From positions 112,808 to 176,807 of the forward strand of contig CACBXW010000004.1 of assembly GCA_902543295.1 (NCBI GenBank): a DNA stretch of 64,000 nt. The letters are read 5' to 3'. The position numbers were made by a program, and so were the translations under genes. Numbering within the stretch: position 1 is the first letter of the stretch; every line of letters starts with the position of its first letter. This document shows positions 7,369 through 17,010 of this stretch, in pieces. The notes beneath the pieces were generated by a model that did no database searches, was not told the DNA's origin, and saw nothing but the letters and a program-made list of their open reading frames with translations. Source of the stretch: an uncultured Pelagibacteraceae bacterium. Its GTDB lineage: Bacteria > Pseudomonadota > Alphaproteobacteria > Pelagibacterales > Pelagibacteraceae.

Positions 7369-10268
7369 TTAACAGTTTCAAAAATTTTAAATAATAATTC
7401 TGAGACATGCTTACCTTTTTTCTCAGATAAATCAGATATTTGATGTCTGCAGCTTGTACCATTTGCAACTATAAAATCTTTTTCACTACTATTATTGATT
7501 GCGGGTATCAATGAAAGATTAGCCATTTTTTTTGATACTTCATAAGTCTTACTGTCATATCCAAATGAACCAGCCATTCCACAACAACTAGACTCTATCA
7601 TTTTATTATTAATATTTAATTCTGATAAAAGATTAGTTAGCCCCTTCATTCTATCTTGAGATTTTTGATGACAGTGCCCGTGAATTAATACATTTTGATC
7701 AAACTTATTAGCTTTAATATTATTGTTATTTCTTATTTGTTCTAAAATAAATTCCTCAAGTAGATAAAATTTATTTTGAATTTTTTCTCTATTATTTACA
7801 TTCTTTAAAGTCTGATACTCATCGTTAAATGTTAATAAACAGGATGGTTCAATACCTACAACTGGTAAATCTACATAATTATTTTGTATAACGTAATCAT
7901 TAAATCTATTTAGCTCTTCAGAGGCTTTGTCTAATTGACCGTAAGATATATAAGTTCTACCACAACAAAGGGGTCTCTTTAATTTATCTTTACCAAAACT
8001 CGGTATAACTGCCTGATATCCAAATTTATTTAATACTTTAATTGCATAAACCAAATTTTCATTTTCAAAGTTAATATTAAATGTATCTGCAAACAGAATT
8101 ACTTTATTTTCTGATACTGTCTGACTGTCGTAAATTTCTCTTAATGCATTCTGGTTTTGAACTTCAGGCATAGATCTTGCTGTTGCAAAGCCAAACTTTT
8201 CAACAATTGTTGAGATTAATGGTATATTTTTGATCTTATTGAATATAGGAGCAACAATCTTTAATAACCAAATAAGTCTTGGCATGTCTGAGATAACTCT
8301 ATCTTTAATACGCATACTAAATTTTTTATAATAATGAGAAAGAAACTCAGATTTCATCTTAGCCATATCAACCGACATAGGGCATTCTCTTTGACAAGCT
8401 TTACAGCTGACACATAACTCCATAGTTTCATACATTTCTTTTGATGCAAATGAACCTTCTGGAAGTTGATTAGATAAAGCTAATCTTAAAGTATTTGCTC
8501 TACCTCTGACTAAATCTTTTTCTTCTTTAGTTACTCTATATGATGGACACATCACACCAGAATCTAATTTTCTACAAGCTCCATTGTTATTACACATCTC
8601 AACAGCATCGGAGAATTGACCCCAATTAGACCAATCGTAATGTGTATCTATATTTTCTGCTTGATAACCTGATTTGTATCTCATTAAAGATCTATCGTTT
8701 GATTTAAACGGTCGAACGATTTTACCAGGATTTAAAAGGTTTTTACTATCGAATGTATCTTTTATTTCTTCAAAGGCATTTGTGATTTTTTTTCCAAACA
8801 TCATCTCATGAAATTCTGATCTAACAATTCCATCACCATGCTCACCAGAGTGAGAACCTTTATAATCTTTAACCATTTCAAAAGCCTCTTCAGATATAGA
8901 TCTCATGTTTTGTATATCTTTATCAGATTTCATATTTAAAACTGGTCTTACGTGAAGAGTTCCAACAGATGCATGAGCATAAAACATTCCACTGGTTCCA
9001 TATTTTTTAAATATTTCTTTTAATCTTGCAGTGTAGTCAGCTAAGTGTTCTAAAGAAACTGCACAATCTTCAATGAAGGCAACTGGTTTTCTATCACCTT
9101 TCATTGACATCAAAATATTTAATCCAGCTTTTCTTATTTCAAAAACTTCTTTCTGTTCTGATAAATCTGAATAATATGAAAACTGATTTTTTTTGTTTTG
9201 ATTTAAAACTAAATATTCTAGATCCTTTATTTTTTTTTCATATACACTTTTCTCGGTATCTATAAATTCTACCATCAAAACAGCTTCAGGATTTCCTTTG
9301 ATATATTTTTTTATACCCCCAGCATACATTGGGATTTCTTTTGCTAAATTTAATAAATTTTGGTCCATCAACTCAACGCAAGTTGGTTTTAATTTTACTA
9401 TCTCTTTTGATAATTCCATTGCTTGATGAAAATTATCAAAGTAGCAGACACCCAAAATTTTATTCTTTGGTATTTCAGATAGTTTTAATTTTATTTTATT
9501 AAATAAAGATAATGTTCCTTCAGAACCAACAAGAAGATTTGATGAGTTGAAGCCTTCAGGATCAATTAAATCAATGTTATATCCTCCAACCCTTCTTTGT
9601 GTTGTTGGCCAATTAGCATCAATTTCGCTTCCAACCTGTTGTCTTACATCGATAAATTTATCTATGATTTTATACAGTCTATCTTGATTGTTCTTTGTGG
9701 CTAAATAATTCTTATTTATTTGATCAAAATTAAATATAGAGCCATCATCTAATATTGCTTCAATAGCTAATACATTATGAACCATGTTGCCATAATATAA
9801 AGATCTTGATCCACAGGAATTGTTAGCTGACATTCCTCCAATAGTTGCTCTACTGCTTGTTGAAACATCTACTGGGAACCAGAGACCATGAGGTTTTAAA
9901 TAAGCATTTAGATGATCTAATACGACACCTGGCTGAACCCATACATATTTTTCTTCAACATTAAGTTCTAGAATTTTGTTTTGATGTTTGCTGTAATCTA
10001 TCACAACACTTTCCCCAACAGTCTGGCCACATTGAGAACTTCCACCACCTCTAGCTAATAGAGGAACGGAATTTTTTTGCGAATATTCCATTAAACTTAA
10101 TACATCATTGGTATCTTTTGGAAGAACTACACCAAGTGGTTTAATTTGATATACAGAAGCATCAGTACTGTATCTTCCTCGTGAGAATTCATCGAATAAA
10201 GTTTTTCCATCAACTTTACTGCTAATTTCTTTACCAATTTTTTGTATCTGATCTGAATTAAACCGCAT
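7365..10268 (-). CDS. FAD/Fe-S D-2-hydroxyacid dehydrogenase (GlcD-GlpC fusion, YdiJ-like)
   Basis: A 967-residue fusion. The first 230 or so residues are an FAD-binding type 4 domain (RGGGSSQCGQTVG near 73; GGMSANNSCGSRSLYYG near 147), followed by the FAD-oxidase C domain (HASVGTLHVRP, HSGEHGDG). Next come two Fe-S segments (CNNNGACRKLDSGVMCPSY near 555; the C-x2-C-x2-C-x3-C run ELCVSCKACQRECP near 617). C-terminal cysteine-rich CCG repeats follow (CCGR near 764, SCCGMAGSFGY near 890). This architecture matches the YdiJ/D-2-hydroxyglutarate or D-lactate dehydrogenase group, which passes electrons to the respiratory chain. The precise hydroxyacid is unknown. The enolase-superfamily gene lies 17 bases upstream in the same operon. 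Confidence 0.9.
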   Translation of the reverse strand: MRFNSDQIQKIGKEISSKVDGKTLFDEFSRGRYSTDASVYQIKPLGVVLPKDTNDVLSLMEYSQKNSVPLLARGGGSSQCGQTVGESVVIDYSKHQNKILELNVEEKYVWVQPGVVLDHLNAYLKPHGLWFPVDVSTSSRATIGGMSANNSCGSRSLYYGNMVHNVLAIEAILDDGSIFNFDQINKNYLATKNNQDRLYKIIDKFIDVRQQVGSEIDANWPTTQRRVGGYNIDLIDPEGFNSSNLLVGSEGTLSLFNKIKLKLSEIPKNKILGVCYFDNFHQAMELSKEIVKLKPTCVELMDQNLLNLAKEIPMYAGGIKKYIKGNPEAVLMVEFIDTEKSVYEKKIKDLEYLVLNQNKKNQFSYYSDLSEQKEVFEIRKAGLNILMSMKGDRKPVAFIEDCAVSLEHLADYTARLKEIFKKYGTSGMFYAHASVGTLHVRPVLNMKSDKDIQNMRSISEEAFEMVKDYKGSHSGEHGDGIVRSEFHEMMFGKKITNAFEEIKDTFDSKNLLNPGKIVRPFKSNDRSLMRYKSGYQAENIDTHYDWSNWGQFSDAVEMCNNNGACRKLDSGVMCPSYRVTKEEKDLVRGRANTLRLALSNQLPEGSFASKEMYETMELCVSCKACQRECPMSVDMAKMKSEFLSHYYKKFSMRIKDRVISDMPRLIWLLKIVAPIFNKIKNIPLISTIVEKFGFATARSMPEVQNQNALREIYDSQTVSENKVILFADTFNINFENENLVYAIKVLNKFGYQAVIPSFGKDKLKRPLCCGRTYISYGQLDKASEELNRFNDYVIQNNYVDLPVVGIEPSCLLTFNDEYQTLKNVNNREKIQNKFYLLEEFILEQIRNNNNIKANKFDQNVLIHGHCHQKSQDRMKGLTNLLSELNINNKMIESSCCGMAGSFGYDSKTYEVSKKMANLSLIPAINNSSEKDFIVANGTSCRHQISDLSEKKGKHVSELLFKIFETVN

Positions 10269-10285
10269 AAAACTTAATTAAAGGT

Positions 10286-11440
10286 TTATTTATTTTTGTA
10301 AACCAGTTTACCGAACTTTTTTAACGCGGCCTCTGAAATCTCTAAACCTAAACCAGGTTTTTCATTTAAATGTATCCATCCATCACTCATTTTGTGTGGA
10401 TTTTCAAATAATTGTGCCTGTAAAGGATCTCTTTCATCATCAAATGACTCAACAATTCTCCCAGCTGGAGTTGATGCTACTAATGGTGCATGAATATAAC
10501 AATCATGATGTGGAGCTACATCTATATGATTTAATTCACACAATGCAGAAAGTTTTTTTCCATTAGTAAAACCACCAAACATTGTGCAATCAAATTGTAA
10601 AATTTGAATTGCTTCTTCTTCAATCATGGACCTACATCCATAAATAGTTATTTCACTTTCACCACCTGACAATGGAATTTTAGTATGTTTTGATAAAAGT
10701 TTTAAAGTCCTTCTATCATCTTCCCATCTAACAGGTTCTTCAATCCATGTAGGATTAAATCTCTCAAATTCTTTTACACCTTCAATTGCAGTTTTTAGAT
10801 CCCATGCTCTATTGACATCAATCATTAAACCTTTTTGATCTCCAATTTCATCTCTAATAATTTCTAACCTCTTAGCGTCTTCTTTGATACTAAATCCTCC
10901 AACTTTAACTTTAAAACTTTGATGACCAATATTTACTAATTTTTTAATTTCATCTCTTAATTCTTTTTCATCTTTACCATCTCTGTAGTAAGCACATGTA
11001 ATATAAACAGGAATTTTATTTCTGTATCCTCCAAATAATTTGTACAATGGGAGCTTTGATGCCTTTCCTATTAAATCCCAACAAGCAATATCTAAAGCTG
11101 CTGAAATTCTGATTAATGCTTCTCTGCTCCAACCTTTTTCGCTACTGGTTCGAGTATCAGTTAATTTGAAAATTTTTTCATAAATTTTTTCAGGGCAAAA
11201 TGGATCTTCTCCAATTATTAAATCTTGTAACCCATTTGAAAATGGTTTGATGATAGGAGCTATATCAGTGTAGCTTGTAGCTAAACCAAAGCCTGAATGA
11301 CCATCTTTAGTTTTAATTTTAATTAAAAGTTCATTAGCTGTTGGTACAATGAAGTGACTAACCCAATGTGGTTTTACTTCATCTGGATTATTAAGAACAT
11401 AAACCTCCAAGCTATCAATTAAATTACTACTATTTGTCAT
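10286..11440 (-). CDS. mandelate racemase/muconate lactonizing enzyme family (enolase superfamily)
   Basis: A 384-residue enolase-superfamily protein with an N-terminal capping domain and a TIM-barrel domain. Visible catalytic features are FKVKVGG (the KxK pair near residue 175), metal ligands in MIDVNRAWD, WIEEPVRWED and SGGESE, and a DVAPHHDC His-containing end near residue 310. The KxK motif together with this His points to the mandelate racemase subgroup, which includes sugar-acid dehydratases and racemases. The exact substrate cannot be read. It heads a two-gene operon with the FAD/Fe-S hydroxyacid dehydrogenase and is divergent, by 45 bases, from the aminotransferase gene. Confidence 0.88.
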   Translation of the reverse strand: MTNSSNLIDSLEVYVLNNPDEVKPHWVSHFIVPTANELLIKIKTKDGHSGFGLATSYTDIAPIIKPFSNGLQDLIIGEDPFCPEKIYEKIFKLTDTRTSSEKGWSREALIRISAALDIACWDLIGKASKLPLYKLFGGYRNKIPVYITCAYYRDGKDEKELRDEIKKLVNIGHQSFKVKVGGFSIKEDAKRLEIIRDEIGDQKGLMIDVNRAWDLKTAIEGVKEFERFNPTWIEEPVRWEDDRRTLKLLSKHTKIPLSGGESEITIYGCRSMIEEEAIQILQFDCTMFGGFTNGKKLSALCELNHIDVAPHHDCYIHAPLVASTPAGRIVESFDDERDPLQAQLFENPHKMSDGWIHLNEKPGLGLEISEAALKKFGKLVYKNK

Positions 11441-11485
11441 ACATTATAAATTTGCTTATATAATTTCTTTAGCATATACAGCGTT

Positions 11486-12658
11486 ATGGCAATTTCAAAT
11501 AATATAAGACCTGGTCGACATTTTTTACAAATTCCAGGACCAACAAACGTTCCAGATAGAGTTCTAAGAGCTATGGATTATCCAACTATAGATCACAGAG
11601 GTCCAGACTTTGCTGAATTAGGATTAAGAGTTTTAGATCGAATAAAATTAATTTTTAAAACTTCTGAACCTGTAATAATTTTTCCAGCCTCAGGAACGGG
11701 TGCTTGGGAAGCTGCACTTGTAAACACTTTAAGTGCTGGTGATAAAATCTTGATGTTTGAAACCGGACATTTCTCAACTCTTTGGTGGGATATTGCTCAA
11801 AAATTCAAAATTGAAGTAGACTTTGTTGAAGGTGATTGGAGAACAGGTGTGGATCCAAACATAGTTGAACAAAAATTAAAAGAAGACAAAGATAAAAAAA
11901 TTAAAGCAGTTTGCGCTGTACATAATGAAACTTCTACAGGTGTTACAAGTAGAATTGGAGAAATTAGAAAAGCTATGGATAATGCGGAACATCCAGCTTT
12001 ATTATTTGTTGATACGATATCTTCATTAGGTTCTATAGATTATAGACATGAAGAGTGGAAAGTTGATGTAACTGTTGGTGGTTCTCAAAAAGGATTATTA
12101 TTACCACCAGGACTTTCTTTTAATGCAATAAGTTCTAAAGCTTTAGAGGCATATAAAACATCTGAATTACCAAAATCTTATTGGGATTGGGGACCGATGT
12201 TAGAAAATAATAAAAAAGGTTATTTTCCTTACACACCAGCCACAAATTTATTTTATGGTTTGGATGAAGCAATCAATATGCTGACTGAAGAAGGTTTAGA
12301 TAATGTTTTTAAAAGACACAAAAGATTTGCAGAAGCCACAAGAGTAGCTGTTAATTCATGGGGATTAGAAATACTTTGTAAAAATCCAGAAGAATACTCA
12401 GATTCATTAACAGCTGTAATGGTTCCAGATGGTCATGATGCTGATTTTTTAAGAAAAACTATTTTAGATCACTATAATATGTCATTAGGAACAGGACTTG
12501 CAAAAGTTGCGGGCAAAATTTTTAGAATTGGCCACTTAGGTGATTTTAATGAACTAATGTTAGCTGGAACATTGGCAGGTGTTGAAATGGGTTTAATGAA
12601 ATCTAAAATACCTTATAAAAAAGGTGGAATACTTAAGGCACTTGAGTATCTTTGTTAA
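11486..12658 (+). CDS. serine/alanine/aspartate-glyoxylate aminotransferase family (class V, PLP)
   Basis: A 390-residue class V aminotransferase with fold type I. The start HFLQIPGPTNVPDRVLRAMD is the AGXT/SgaA signature. FVDTISSLGS (aspartate near residue 176) contacts the PLP ring, and GGSQKGLLLPPG carries the Schiff-base lysine near residue 202. Members use glyoxylate as amino acceptor with serine, alanine or aspartate as donor. Serine-glyoxylate activity would link one-carbon metabolism to glycine. A BhcA-like aspartate-glyoxylate role is an alternative, but no other bhc genes are visible here. It is divergent from the hydroxyacid operon. Confidence 0.9.
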   Translation: MAISNNIRPGRHFLQIPGPTNVPDRVLRAMDYPTIDHRGPDFAELGLRVLDRIKLIFKTSEPVIIFPASGTGAWEAALVNTLSAGDKILMFETGHFSTLWWDIAQKFKIEVDFVEGDWRTGVDPNIVEQKLKEDKDKKIKAVCAVHNETSTGVTSRIGEIRKAMDNAEHPALLFVDTISSLGSIDYRHEEWKVDVTVGGSQKGLLLPPGLSFNAISSKALEAYKTSELPKSYWDWGPMLENNKKGYFPYTPATNLFYGLDEAINMLTEEGLDNVFKRHKRFAEATRVAVNSWGLEILCKNPEEYSDSLTAVMVPDGHDADFLRKTILDHYNMSLGTGLAKVAGKIFRIGHLGDFNELMLAGTLAGVEMGLMKSKIPYKKGGILKALEYLC

Positions 12659-12676
12659 TTAATCAAGTTAGAACTC

Positions 12677-13654
12677 ATGCTTGATTTTTGCATCATAGGA
12701 TCGGGAATTTCTGGATCAACGATAGCAAACTTATTAAATAAAAAATATTCCGTTGCAGTTTATGATAAAGCAAGAGGTTATGGTGGAAGAAGTTCATTTA
12801 AAAAATATAAAGATAAAGTTGGATTTGATCACGGACTTCAATATATCTCTCCAAAATCTACAAAATTTAAAACATTTACTAATCAACTTATTAAGAAAAA
12901 AGTTTTAAAAAAGTGGGGAGGAAATCATTTATTTCTGCATAAAACGGTTAAAGAAATTAAAAATCATTTAAAATTAATTGGAACAAAAGGAAACAACTCT
13001 ATTAGCAAACATTTATTAAAAAAAATTAAATGTAATTTTGAACATGAACTTACAAATATAAAGAGATTAAATGATCATTGGGAAATAACATTTAAAAATG
13101 ATGTAAAACAAAAATGTAAAAATCTTATTTTTACCTGTCCATTTCCTCAAAGTAAGAAATTAGGACAAAAATATTTAAATAAATCTTATTTAAATCAAAA
13201 AGTTAAAATGGATGCCAATTTAACAGTTATGATTGTTACAAATAAGCTTAAACAATCTAATAGTAGCTACTTTTTTAATGACGAAATACTTGGTTGGGCT
13301 GCATACGAGAATAGTAAAAAAAGATTTAATTATAAGTATGATTTATGGACACTTCAAAGCACATACAAATACGGCAATAAATTCACGAAAGATTATAGAA
13401 ATAAAAGAAAATACTATACAAACCAGCTTGTTAAAAAATTTGAGAAATTAACAAAGTTAAAAATCAAAAAAATTCATCACTCAAGAATTCATGGCTGGAT
13501 GTATTCATCCAATTCAAAGCCACTCAAACAATTATCTTTATGGAATAAGTCTTTAAAATTAGGTTTATGCGGTGATTATTTTGGAGGACCAAGATTAGAA
13601 AATGGGTGGCAAAGTGCACACGATTTACACAGTAAAATACGATATGGTAAATAA
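12677..13654 (+). CDS. renalase-like NAD/FAD-dependent oxidoreductase
   Basis: A 325-residue flavoprotein. The N terminus carries a Rossmann dinucleotide motif (IIGSGISGSTIANLL, GxGxxG) followed by KARGYGGRSS, the FAD-ribose contact region, and the C terminus carries a second FAD contact (LCGDYFGGPRLENGWQSA). The order and length fit the COG3380/renalase-like group of amine-oxidase-fold proteins, some of which oxidise dihydro-isomers of NAD(P)H. The product is unusually lysine- and asparagine-rich. The following secreted-protein gene begins at the base after its stop, so the two are probably co-transcribed. Confidence 0.8.
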   Translation: MLDFCIIGSGISGSTIANLLNKKYSVAVYDKARGYGGRSSFKKYKDKVGFDHGLQYISPKSTKFKTFTNQLIKKKVLKKWGGNHLFLHKTVKEIKNHLKLIGTKGNNSISKHLLKKIKCNFEHELTNIKRLNDHWEITFKNDVKQKCKNLIFTCPFPQSKKLGQKYLNKSYLNQKVKMDANLTVMIVTNKLKQSNSSYFFNDEILGWAAYENSKKRFNYKYDLWTLQSTYKYGNKFTKDYRNKRKYYTNQLVKKFEKLTKLKIKKIHHSRIHGWMYSSNSKPLKQLSLWNKSLKLGLCGDYFGGPRLENGWQSAHDLHSKIRYGK

Positions 13655-14107
13655 ATGAAAATTATATTTTCGATAGTAATTTTACTTTTTTCAACATCCA
13701 TTAGCTATTCAAAAAATACAGATATCATCCATGATTTTAAAATTACATTTGATTGTAAATTAGAAAAAATAATGATCAAAAATAAAGATTTTAATTATCA
13801 AACTTTTACCGCAGACAATATTGAAGTTGATAAAAACAAAGTATTAAAAGTTGTAGCAGCACAACCAAGTAAACTTACTATTAATGGTTTATCGGAATTT
13901 ATAGATACTTATTCAGATATTAGTAAAGATGATGTTAGAATTGCTAAAAACGACACCATTTTATTCAAAAACATAGATATAAAAAAAAAATACTCAGAGT
14001 CGGTATTTTTAAATAGATCAACTGGTGAATTGATTCATGAAGTTACAAAAAATATGAATACTAAAGATAATGAAAAATATATTTCTTTCTTTAGTTGTAA
14101 AAGTTAA
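13655..14107 (+). CDS. secreted hypothetical protein, 150 aa
   Basis: Residues 1-19 (IIFSIVILLFSTSISYSKN) form a signal peptide, and the remainder is a small, charged beta-rich-looking domain. Two cysteines are visible: one near residue 33 (TFDCKLEK) and one near the C terminus (SFFSCKS). They could form a disulfide. The family is not recognised. It follows the flavoprotein gene without a gap and is convergent with the coiled-coil gene at 14115, with only 7 bases between stops and no visible terminator hairpin. Confidence 0.7.
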   Translation: MKIIFSIVILLFSTSISYSKNTDIIHDFKITFDCKLEKIMIKNKDFNYQTFTADNIEVDKNKVLKVVAAQPSKLTINGLSEFIDTYSDISKDDVRIAKNDTILFKNIDIKKKYSESVFLNRSTGELIHEVTKNMNTKDNEKYISFFSCKS

Positions 14108-14114
14108 ATTTAAT

Positions 14115-14783
14115 TTACTCGATTTCTTTTTCTAATTTTTTTCTTTTTGATTTTGGAACTAAATTATAAGCTTTATCAAAATTAGATCTAAGAGTATCAT
14201 TTTCATTTTTTAGATTTGAAATTTGATTTTGGTAATTTATAAGCATCTTTTCAATAGTTGTCTTTAATTTTGAATTTTCAGTTTCCATTGAAATTATTTT
14301 TTTTTGAAATTGATCTTTAATTTTATCTATATTTGTCTCATTTTTTAATTTTACAAGCTCATTTTGACTTTCATTTTTTTTAATAAGATTATTAATTTGA
14401 TTTTCATATTTTAATTTCAAATTTTCAGTGACTAAATCATCAACCATTTGAGCATAAGCCAGAGCTATAGCCTTTGTTGGCGGTTTCCCTTTTCTCCATA
14501 TTGGAATTAAGTTACTGAAACATTTTTTTTCTATACATTTTTTTAGTGTGTTTTTAATTACATTTACTTTGTTTATATCTTTGAAATTTTGTTCAAAATT
14601 GCTATTTGAGATTTTATCGTAACTACTTAAAACAATTTTTTTTGCCTTTGTTGAGACCATCATCACTAGTTTATCCGTCTCTTTTTTGCTAGATAGTAAA
14701 ATTGAAGCTTCTGGTAGTAAATTGTCTGCTTTTGCCGTTAAACCATATAAATAAAAAAGTGAAATAATAATAATTATTCTCAT
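14115..14783 (-). CDS. secreted coiled-coil hypothetical protein, 222 aa
   Basis: An N-terminal signal peptide (IIIIISLFYLYGLTAKA) is followed by a domain containing a cysteine pair (CIEKKCF near residue 88) and the stretch IPIWRKGKPPTKAIALAYAQ. Residues about 125-210 are a long Lys/Glu/Asn-rich coiled coil with heptad-like leucines and isoleucines. Location is probably periplasm or cell envelope. The function is unknown. The gene is divergent, 35 bases apart, from the coiled-coil serine protease at 14819, so the two share an upstream region and may serve the same envelope process. Confidence 0.7.
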   Translation of the reverse strand: MRIIIIISLFYLYGLTAKADNLLPEASILLSSKKETDKLVMMVSTKAKKIVLSSYDKISNSNFEQNFKDINKVNVIKNTLKKCIEKKCFSNLIPIWRKGKPPTKAIALAYAQMVDDLVTENLKLKYENQINNLIKKNESQNELVKLKNETNIDKIKDQFQKKIISMETENSKLKTTIEKMLINYQNQISNLKNENDTLRSNFDKAYNLVPKSKRKKLEKEIE

Positions 14784-14818
14784 TTTAAAAATTAAATTTA
14801 TTCTGTATTATCTACTAA

Positions 14819-17008
14819 ATGAAAAAAAAAATACACATTATTTTTTTTGCCTGTTTGCTTATTTTTTTTAATTCAAATCTAAGAGCTGAGGAAAGTCTGT
14901 GTTTAGATGAAGAAGGATTTATATTCCCGGTATTTGGGAATGATGATTGCTCAAATAATAGTAAAGAAATCAATCAAAAAGAATTTACACACATTATAAA
15001 TTTTAAGCAAAGTGAAAGGTTTTTAGAACTTAAAAATTTTAGGAAGTCACAGTCAAAGTCTAAAAATAATGAAATATCAATTGTAGAAACAGATACAAAA
15101 GAAAAAGATCAAAAAAATATTTTAAAAGTTTCTGAGGAAATAAAGAGTAAGGCAAAAAAAATTGAAATCAGCTCTAAAGAAAACGAGGATATTCTAGCTA
15201 AAATTAAACAAAGAAAAAAAGAAAAAGAGGATAAAATATTAGCAAGAAAAAAAGAACAGGAGCTAAAGAAACAACAAAGATTAGCTGATATAAAAAAAAG
15301 AAAAGAAGAACAGGAAAAGAAGAAAATAGCAAATAAAATTAAACAACAACTCAAAAAGGAAAAAAGACTAGCTGATTTAGAAAAAAAAAGAAGAGAAAAA
15401 GAATTAAAAAAACAACAAAGATTAGCTGAAATTGAAAATAAAAAAATTAGAGATGCAAAACTAAAAGCTGAAAAACAAAAAGCTAAAAACAAAATTCAAA
15501 ATATAGAAAATGTTAATGAAAATCTTAAAATTGTTTTTTTAAATAATTCGATCGTTAATCAAGATTTATTTCCAAAAATTAATCCAAATAATGACATTGA
15601 TTTTACTGAGATTAATAATTTAGATGAGCAAACTATTAATACATTGTTTGCAAATAATTCTAACTTAATAATAATTATTCCAAAAGATTTTGATACATTT
15701 TCATCTGTAGTTTCAGAAAATGAAGTGGGATCCACTTATGTTGCTGGCACCAAATCTATACCTAATCCTGAAATAAGTAGAATTGAAGCAGAACTTAGAA
15801 GTGCAGAAAGAGACTATTTAATAGCTGAAAGAAACTTTCAAAATTCTACCATAGCAGCAACATCCTATAATCCTTATGGTGGATGGGCATCAATTTTTAA
15901 TCAAATGGCCGGTCTTGCAGGTCAAGCTGCAGCAGGTGAAAAAAGAAATAATGCACGTAACAGATATGACAGATGGTCTGCAAAACTCTCATCTACTCCA
16001 CATTATTTAGAAAAAGAAGTTTTAAGAAATTACACTTATATAACTCAAGGAATAAAAGCAGAAAAAAAAGCAATATTTCAAGTAATACAATCAAAAAATT
16101 ATAGTTATAAAGAAAAATTTATTTCTATCGAAAAAAATAAAAATTTTACTGCTGCTTACAATATTGATCCACAAGATAAAAAATATAACTCTCTAGTGAG
16201 TAAATATTCTGAAAAAAAAGACATAACAAGATGGCAGAAACAAAAATTATCTAATATCTCAGCAGATAAATTTTTAAACTTAATTGAAAATGAAAATAAC
16301 TTTAATGAATTGCCTGGAAAAAATGAACTTTATGTAAGCTTAAATATAATTTCTACAGTGGATGACAAAGAAGAGGAATTATCTTGGTGGCAAAAATTAA
16401 CTAGCGGTAAAAAAAAACAAAATAATAAATCAGCATCACTAAATAATAGTTCAGGATTTGAGCTAAAAGATGAAAGATTTGACAGCGTTGTTATTGTAAA
16501 AACAGATAATGGTTTAGGGTCTGGTTTTTTTGTAAGCAAAGATGAGATACTTACAAACTACCATGTTATTGAAAATGCATCTACAATAACAGTTACTAAC
16601 AAAACAAATAAAAGATCATCAGCCGTTGTCATTAAAAAAGATTTAAAGAGAGACTTAGCTTTATTAAAAACAAATTTTGTTGGAAAACCGGTAACCTTCT
16701 TTGATGGACAATTAAAACAAGGAGAATTGGTAGAAGCTTTAGGTCATCCAAAAGGAAGAAAGTTTTCACTTACTAAAGGATGGATAAGTGCAATTCGAAT
16801 GGAGTCTAGTGTTTACAGTGTAACTGATACTGGTAAAGTTTTATTTATTCAAACAGATGCTGCAATTAATCCAGGTAATTCAGGAGGACCACTTTTTTAT
16901 AAAGACAAAGTTGTTGGAGTTAATACGCAAGGTTTAAACAAAGAAGATACTGAAGGTATGAATTTTGCTGTGCATTTTTCGGAAGCGCAAAAATTTCTAA
17001 ATAAATAA
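14819..17008 (+). CDS. trypsin-like serine protease (S1C/DegP type) with N-terminal coiled coil
   Basis: A 729-residue envelope protease. A signal peptide (residues 1-23) is followed by a highly charged coiled coil of repeated KKQQRLA-type units at about 95-235, then an unrecognised middle region with a Gly/Ala-rich patch near 355. The C-terminal chymotrypsin-fold protease domain starts near 550. The catalytic triad is intact: His582 in LTNYHVIENA, Asp612 in KRDLALL, Ser688 in NPGNSGGPLF. No PDZ domain follows, unlike DegP/DegQ, and the protein ends about 40 residues after the serine. The coiled coil may anchor or oligomerise the enzyme. The substrate is unknown. Confidence 0.85.
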   Translation: MKKKIHIIFFACLLIFFNSNLRAEESLCLDEEGFIFPVFGNDDCSNNSKEINQKEFTHIINFKQSERFLELKNFRKSQSKSKNNEISIVETDTKEKDQKNILKVSEEIKSKAKKIEISSKENEDILAKIKQRKKEKEDKILARKKEQELKKQQRLADIKKRKEEQEKKKIANKIKQQLKKEKRLADLEKKRREKELKKQQRLAEIENKKIRDAKLKAEKQKAKNKIQNIENVNENLKIVFLNNSIVNQDLFPKINPNNDIDFTEINNLDEQTINTLFANNSNLIIIIPKDFDTFSSVVSENEVGSTYVAGTKSIPNPEISRIEAELRSAERDYLIAERNFQNSTIAATSYNPYGGWASIFNQMAGLAGQAAAGEKRNNARNRYDRWSAKLSSTPHYLEKEVLRNYTYITQGIKAEKKAIFQVIQSKNYSYKEKFISIEKNKNFTAAYNIDPQDKKYNSLVSKYSEKKDITRWQKQKLSNISADKFLNLIENENNFNELPGKNELYVSLNIISTVDDKEEELSWWQKLTSGKKKQNNKSASLNNSSGFELKDERFDSVVIVKTDNGLGSGFFVSKDEILTNYHVIENASTITVTNKTNKRSSAVVIKKDLKRDLALLKTNFVGKPVTFFDGQLKQGELVEALGHPKGRKFSLTKGWISAIRMESSVYSVTDTGKVLFIQTDAAINPGNSGGPLFYKDKVVGVNTQGLNKEDTEGMNFAVHFSEAQKFLNK

Positions 17009-17010
17009 TA

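Noticed and set aside
15240..15480. Tandem DNA repeat in the protease gene
   Set aside because: The repeated KKQQRLA-like units are imperfect and explained by the coiled-coil coding sequence.
15109..15492. Minus-strand Phe/Ser-rich frame opposite the protease coiled coil
   Set aside because: It is the mirror of the Lys/Glu coding repeat, has no independent start context and is a shadow frame.
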